In this document: piece after piece, positions 60,545-64,000 of the stretch
Position numbering within the stretch: position 1 is the first letter of the stretch
How the letters are laid out: each line of letters starts with the position of its first letter
Notes under the pieces: model-generated
Database searches by the model: none
Seen by the model: the letters and a program-made list of their open reading frames with translations, nothing else
Told to the model about the DNA's origin: nothing
Position numbers and translations under genes: made by a program
From: Alteromonadaceae bacterium 2753L.S.0a.02
GTDB taxonomy: Bacteria > Pseudomonadota > Gammaproteobacteria > Pseudomonadales > Cellvibrionaceae
Assembly: GCA_007827375.1 (NCBI GenBank)
Contig: VISH01000002.1
Coordinates: forward strand, 4,117,001-4,181,000
Direction: 5' to 3'
DNA: 64,000 bases

Positions 60545-63500
60545 TTATTGCCGCGTATCCGGAATAAACTCGTGTGGATCGCGGGTTGCCATCTCTTCGT
60601 ACACACTCCATTTTTGATTGACTACTTTCTGGGCGAGTTTCATTAAACGTGCAGCTTCTTCAGGGTTACTCTTCTGGAGAATCTTGTAACGATTTTCGCG
60701 GTAAGCATAGTCACCCATTTCAATGGTGGGACGCAACGAATCCAAGATGAAGGGGTTGCGACCGGCTGAGTGCAAACCAGGGTTATAGCGATACAGCGGC
60801 CAATAACCTGATTTAACAGCCAGTTTCTGCTGATTCAAACCTTCATCCATACTAATACCGTGCTCAATACAATGGCTGTAGGCAATAATCAAACTCGGCC
60901 CATTATAAGCTTCAGCCTCTCGGAACGCCTGTAGCGTTTGCTGAGGGTTAGCCCCCAGCGCAACGCGGGCAACATACACATTACCGTAGGCAATGGCTTG
61001 TAAACTCAGATCTTTTTGGGGCACCACTTTACCGCCCGCCGCAAATTTCGCTACCGCACCAATGGGCGTGGCCTTTGAGGCTTGACCACCAGTATTGGAA
61101 TAAACTTCGGTATCCATAACCAGCACATTGACATCGCGGCCACTCGCCAACACATGGTCAACGCCGCCGTACCCAATATCGTATGCCCAGCCATCACCTC
61201 CAACAATCCAGATACTACGACGTACCAGATAGTCGATCACTGAAAGCAAATCATTAGCTTTCGGGGTTCCCAGTGCCCGTAATTTTTCGCGTAATATTGC
61301 AACTCGCGCGCGTTGCTTACGAATATCGCTTTCCAGCGCTTGCGGAGCATCCAGAGTATCTACAACGAGTTGCTCGTCCAGTTCACCGCGTAATTCATTC
61401 AACCGGTTTTTAGCAAGTTGCAAATGTTGATCGGCGGTGAGTCGATAACCAAAACCAAACTCTGCGTTGTCTTCGAATAATGAATTACACCAAGCTGGCC
61501 CCTTACCTTCAGCATTTTGTGCCCAAGGCGTTGTTGGTAAGTTACCCCCGTATATTGACGAGCACCCGGTAGCATTGGCAACCAAGGTTCGATCACCGAA
61601 CAGCTGGCTTATCAATTTCAGATAAGGGGTTTCGCCACAACCGGAGCAGGCTCCGCTAAATTCGAACAGAGGTTGTAAATATTGGACGCCGCGCACATTG
61701 GAAAAATCTACCAGCGAGCGGTCGTTATAGGGTAATTCTTCGAAAAAGTTGAGATTTTCTTTCTCCTGTTCGAACCATTCTACCTTCGGCTGCATATTGA
61801 TGGCATGGCGACTTTCATCTTCAGGGTCGTTGACAGGGCAGGCGCGCACACAGAGGCCGCACCCAGTGCAATCTTCCGGGTAGACTTGTAAGGTGTACCG
61901 TAAATCAGGGAAACCTCGCGCAGTCACGTGGGCAGATTTAAAATTCTCCGGTGCTGTTGTAAGCGCATCTTGGCCATAAAATTTTGCGCGTATGGTGGCG
62001 TGTGGGCATACGATAGAACAGTTACCACACTGGATGCACAAATCTGATTCCCAAATCGGGATATCCGCTGCAATATTACGTTTTTCCCATTGGGTAGTCC
62101 CGGAAGGATAAGTACCGTCATCCGGTAACATGGTAACGGGAATTAAATCCCCTTTGCCGTGAATAATCTGACTGGTAACTTTTTTAACGAACTCGGGCGC
62201 TTTCTCAAACGCAGCCATTGAATCCGGATCATAAGTGCTGGTTACTTCTGCGGGGTAGTCAACCTTCTGAAGGTGCGCCAAGGATTGATCTATCGCTGCA
62301 AAATTGCGCTTTACGACTTCCTCGCCCTTGCGACCGTAGGTTTTTTCGGCAGCTGTTTTAATACGTTGAATGGCCTCGTCTTTTTCCAAAATACCACTTA
62401 ATGCGAAAAAGCAAGTTTGCATCACTGTATTAATGCGACTCCCCATACCCACTGAGCGCGCCACTTTGGCACCATCAATAACGTAAAATTCAATTTTCTT
62501 ATCAATAATTTCCTGCTGCATGTGGCGGGGTAATTTATCCCATACTTCATCTTTATTGAATGGACTGTTCAGCAGGAAGGTCGCACCAGGCTTGGCGCGT
62601 TCCAACATTTCAACATGATCGATAAAGTTGTACTGATGGCAGGCAATAAACGATGCTGATGTAACCAGATAAGGCGACTCAATAGGATGTGGCCCAAAAC
62701 GTAAATGCGACGTGGTCATGCTGCCAGCTTTCTTAGAGTCGTAAACAAAATAGCCCTGTGCAAAAAACCGGGGTTCATCGCCGATAATTTTTATGCTGTT
62801 TTTATTTGCACCTACCGTACCGTCTGCACCGAGACCATAGAAGAGAGCTCGTACGGTGTCATCCTGCTCAATATCCAGTGGCTTAACATTGTCGAGGCTG
62901 GTGTGTGTGCGATCGTCGGTAATGCCAATAGTAAAATCGTTTTTGGGTTTATCTGCCGCGAGTTCTTCAAATACCCGTGCAACCATCGCCGGTGTAAATT
63001 CTTTACTGGATAAGCCATAACGACCACCAATAACCACTGGCATACTGCTGCGTTCACTGCGACAATAAGCCTGTGCCAGTTCGGTGCTGATATCTTTATA
63101 GAGTGGTTCTCCGTTAGCGCCAGGCTCTTTGGTTCGATCCAGTACCGCAATGCGTTGTGCCGATTTTGGTAAGGCTGCAAGAAAATGTTCTGTACTGAAT
63201 GGGCGATACAGGCGCACACGAAGCACACCGACATTCTCACCCTGCTTATTCAGATACTCCACAGTGGATTTTACGGTTTCAGTAGCCGAGCCCATTAAAA
63301 TAATAACGCGCTCTGCAGAAGCATCGCCGAAATATTCAAACAATTGATACTCGCGCCCGGTGAGCTCGGCGAATTTTCGAAAACTGTCTTGGTAGTGCGC
63401 GATACTTTCGCGATAATAAATATTGGCACTTTCACGCCCCTGGAAATAAACATCCGGGTTTTGTGCGGTACCTCGAATTTTTGGTTGATCGGGATTAAGC

Positions 63501-64000
63501 GCTCGCTCACGGTGTGCAAAGACCAGTTCGTCATCGATCATCGCGCGAATTTGATCATCATTTAACAAGGTAATTTTACTCACTTCATGGGAGGTCCTAA
63601 AACCGTCGAAGAAGTGGATAACTGGAACGCGGCTTTTTAAGGTGGTGGCTTGTGCAATTAAGGCCATATCGTGGCATTCCTGCACTGAGGCAGAAGCGAG
63701 TTGCGCAAAACCTGTTGCGCGCACAGCCATAACATCCTGATGATCACCAAAAATTGATAGGCCTTGCGCTGCCAGTGAACGTGCTGCCACATGAAAAACT
63801 GTGGGCGTGAGTTCACCGGCAATTTTATACATGTTGGGAATCATCAACATGAGGCCTTGGCTGGCAGTAAATGTGGTGGTTAGCGCACCAGTTTGCAGTG
63901 CGCCATGAACGGCTCCCGCGGCACCGCCTTCACTTTGCATTTCTGCAATGAGCGGCGTTTCGCCCCAGAGATTTTTTACCTGTTTGGCCGACCACAAATC
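60545..64000 (-). CDS. nifJ: Pyruvate:flavodoxin/ferredoxin oxidoreductase (5' end outside window)
   Basis: About 1150 residues are visible; the frame is open to the right edge and perhaps 30-40 N-terminal residues are missing. NifJ oxidises pyruvate with CoA to acetyl-CoA and CO2 and passes electrons to flavodoxin or ferredoxin, often to nitrogenase. Visible features: EMQSEGGAAGAVHGAL, the domain joins of a single-chain PFOR, two 4Fe-4S motifs (CIQCGNCSIVCPH, CTGCGLCVRACP), the proximal-cluster CSGCGETPY and ATGCSSIYGG, and the thiamine-diphosphate site GGDGWAYDIGYGGVDHV followed by YSNTGGQASKATP. It is convergent with hypF. Its role as nitrogenase donor is inference. Confidence 0.95.
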   Translation of the reverse strand, partial: DLWSAKQVKNLWGETPLIAEMQSEGGAAGAVHGALQTGALTTTFTASQGLMLMIPNMYKIAGELTPTVFHVAARSLAAQGLSIFGDHQDVMAVRATGFAQLASASVQECHDMALIAQATTLKSRVPVIHFFDGFRTSHEVSKITLLNDDQIRAMIDDELVFAHRERALNPDQPKIRGTAQNPDVYFQGRESANIYYRESIAHYQDSFRKFAELTGREYQLFEYFGDASAERVIILMGSATETVKSTVEYLNKQGENVGVLRVRLYRPFSTEHFLAALPKSAQRIAVLDRTKEPGANGEPLYKDISTELAQAYCRSERSSMPVVIGGRYGLSSKEFTPAMVARVFEELAADKPKNDFTIGITDDRTHTSLDNVKPLDIEQDDTVRALFYGLGADGTVGANKNSIKIIGDEPRFFAQGYFVYDSKKAGSMTTSHLRFGPHPIESPYLVTSASFIACHQYNFIDHVEMLERAKPGATFLLNSPFNKDEVWDKLPRHMQQEIIDKKIEFYVIDGAKVARSVGMGSRINTVMQTCFFALSGILEKDEAIQRIKTAAEKTYGRKGEEVVKRNFAAIDQSLAHLQKVDYPAEVTSTYDPDSMAAFEKAPEFVKKVTSQIIHGKGDLIPVTMLPDDGTYPSGTTQWEKRNIAADIPIWESDLCIQCGNCSIVCPHATIRAKFYGQDALTTAPENFKSAHVTARGFPDLRYTLQVYPEDCTGCGLCVRACPVNDPEDESRHAINMQPKVEWFEQEKENLNFFEELPYNDRSLVDFSNVRGVQYLQPLFEFSGACSGCGETPYLKLISQLFGDRTLVANATGCSSIYGGNLPTTPWAQNAEGKGPAWCNSLFEDNAEFGFGYRLTADQHLQLAKNRLNELRGELDEQLVVDTLDAPQALESDIRKQRARVAILREKLRALGTPKANDLLSVIDYLVRRSIWIVGGDGWAYDIGYGGVDHVLASGRDVNVLVMDTEVYSNTGGQASKATPIGAVAKFAAGGKVVPQKDLSLQAIAYGNVYVARVALGANPQQTLQAFREAEAYNGPSLIIAYSHCIEHGISMDEGLNQQKLAVKSGYWPLYRYNPGLHSAGRNPFILDSLRPTIEMGDYAYRENRYKILQKSNPEEAARLMKLAQKVVNQKWSVYEEMATRDPHEFIPDTRQ

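Noticed and set aside
1..64000. tRNA or rRNA genes, insertion sequences, prophage, CRISPR array
   Set aside because: No cloverleaf-like cluster, transposase, integrase, terminal inverted repeats or repeat-spacer pattern was seen on reading; a covariance-model scan was not possible here.

Overview
The window reads as a chromosomal segment of a marine-type, polysaccharide-degrading gammaproteobacterium, most like the Cellvibrionaceae (Teredinibacter/Saccharophagus relatives). This is inference from content, not a database match. The signs are a family 2 carbohydrate-binding module joined to long polyserine linkers at the left edge, secreted or periplasmic glycosidases (GH31, a six-hairpin protein, a GH79 heparanase-like protein), a secreted ExeM-type nuclease, and E. 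coli-like selD, selU, pgm and yaiI genes. A complete uptake-hydrogenase region followed by nifJ would fit a nitrogen-fixing member that recycles H2 from nitrogenase, but no nif structural gene lies in the window.

Left half (1-39950). After the CBM2 gene and a secreted DUF2807 protein come selD-selU (selenophosphate and 2-selenouridine in tRNA). Next is a five-gene minus-strand cluster at 4515-8137: a degenerate receiver protein, a COG2229-type small GTPase, two roadblock/LC7 proteins, and a protein that appears to fuse a kinase-like domain to a metallophosphoesterase. It looks like a bacterial small-GTPase signalling module and is the best candidate for an undescribed system. Then follow a CPA2/Kef-type K+/H+ antiporter, the GH31/six-hairpin pair with a divergent UxaA-type dehydratase, an RND exporter-LolA-like-outer-membrane-barrel operon under a TetR repressor with four visible operators, an ArsI-like C-As lyase with an ECF sigma factor, a chemoreceptor with a periplasmic binding protein, a DUF748 protein, pgm, GH79, the nuclease, a CheW protein split by a zinc-binding CZB domain, a macrodomain deacetylase, an SDR and yaiI.

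Right half (39951-60498): a complete group 1 [NiFe] uptake hydrogenase system. Operon 1 is hupS-hupL-small membrane protein-hupC. Operon 2 is hupDFGHIJK-hypABCDE-hupRTUV-hypF, 17 genes on one strand with overlaps or short gaps. HupS carries the two extra cysteines typical of O2-tolerant membrane-bound hydrogenases. HupUV with HupT and HupR form an H2-sensing two-component system. Both operons are preceded by a good -24/-12 sigma-54 promoter, a perfect match to the IHF consensus about 50 bases upstream of the predicted start, and a shared CTGGAAACT element about 140-150 bases upstream. HupR keeps the GAFTGA motif that contacts sigma-54. The picture is H2-controlled, sigma-54-dependent expression in which the sensor genes are cotranscribed with the maturation genes (positive feedback).

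The right edge holds nifJ (pyruvate:flavodoxin/ferredoxin oxidoreductase) on the minus strand, cut by the window end. I see no rRNA, tRNA, CRISPR array, insertion sequence or prophage.
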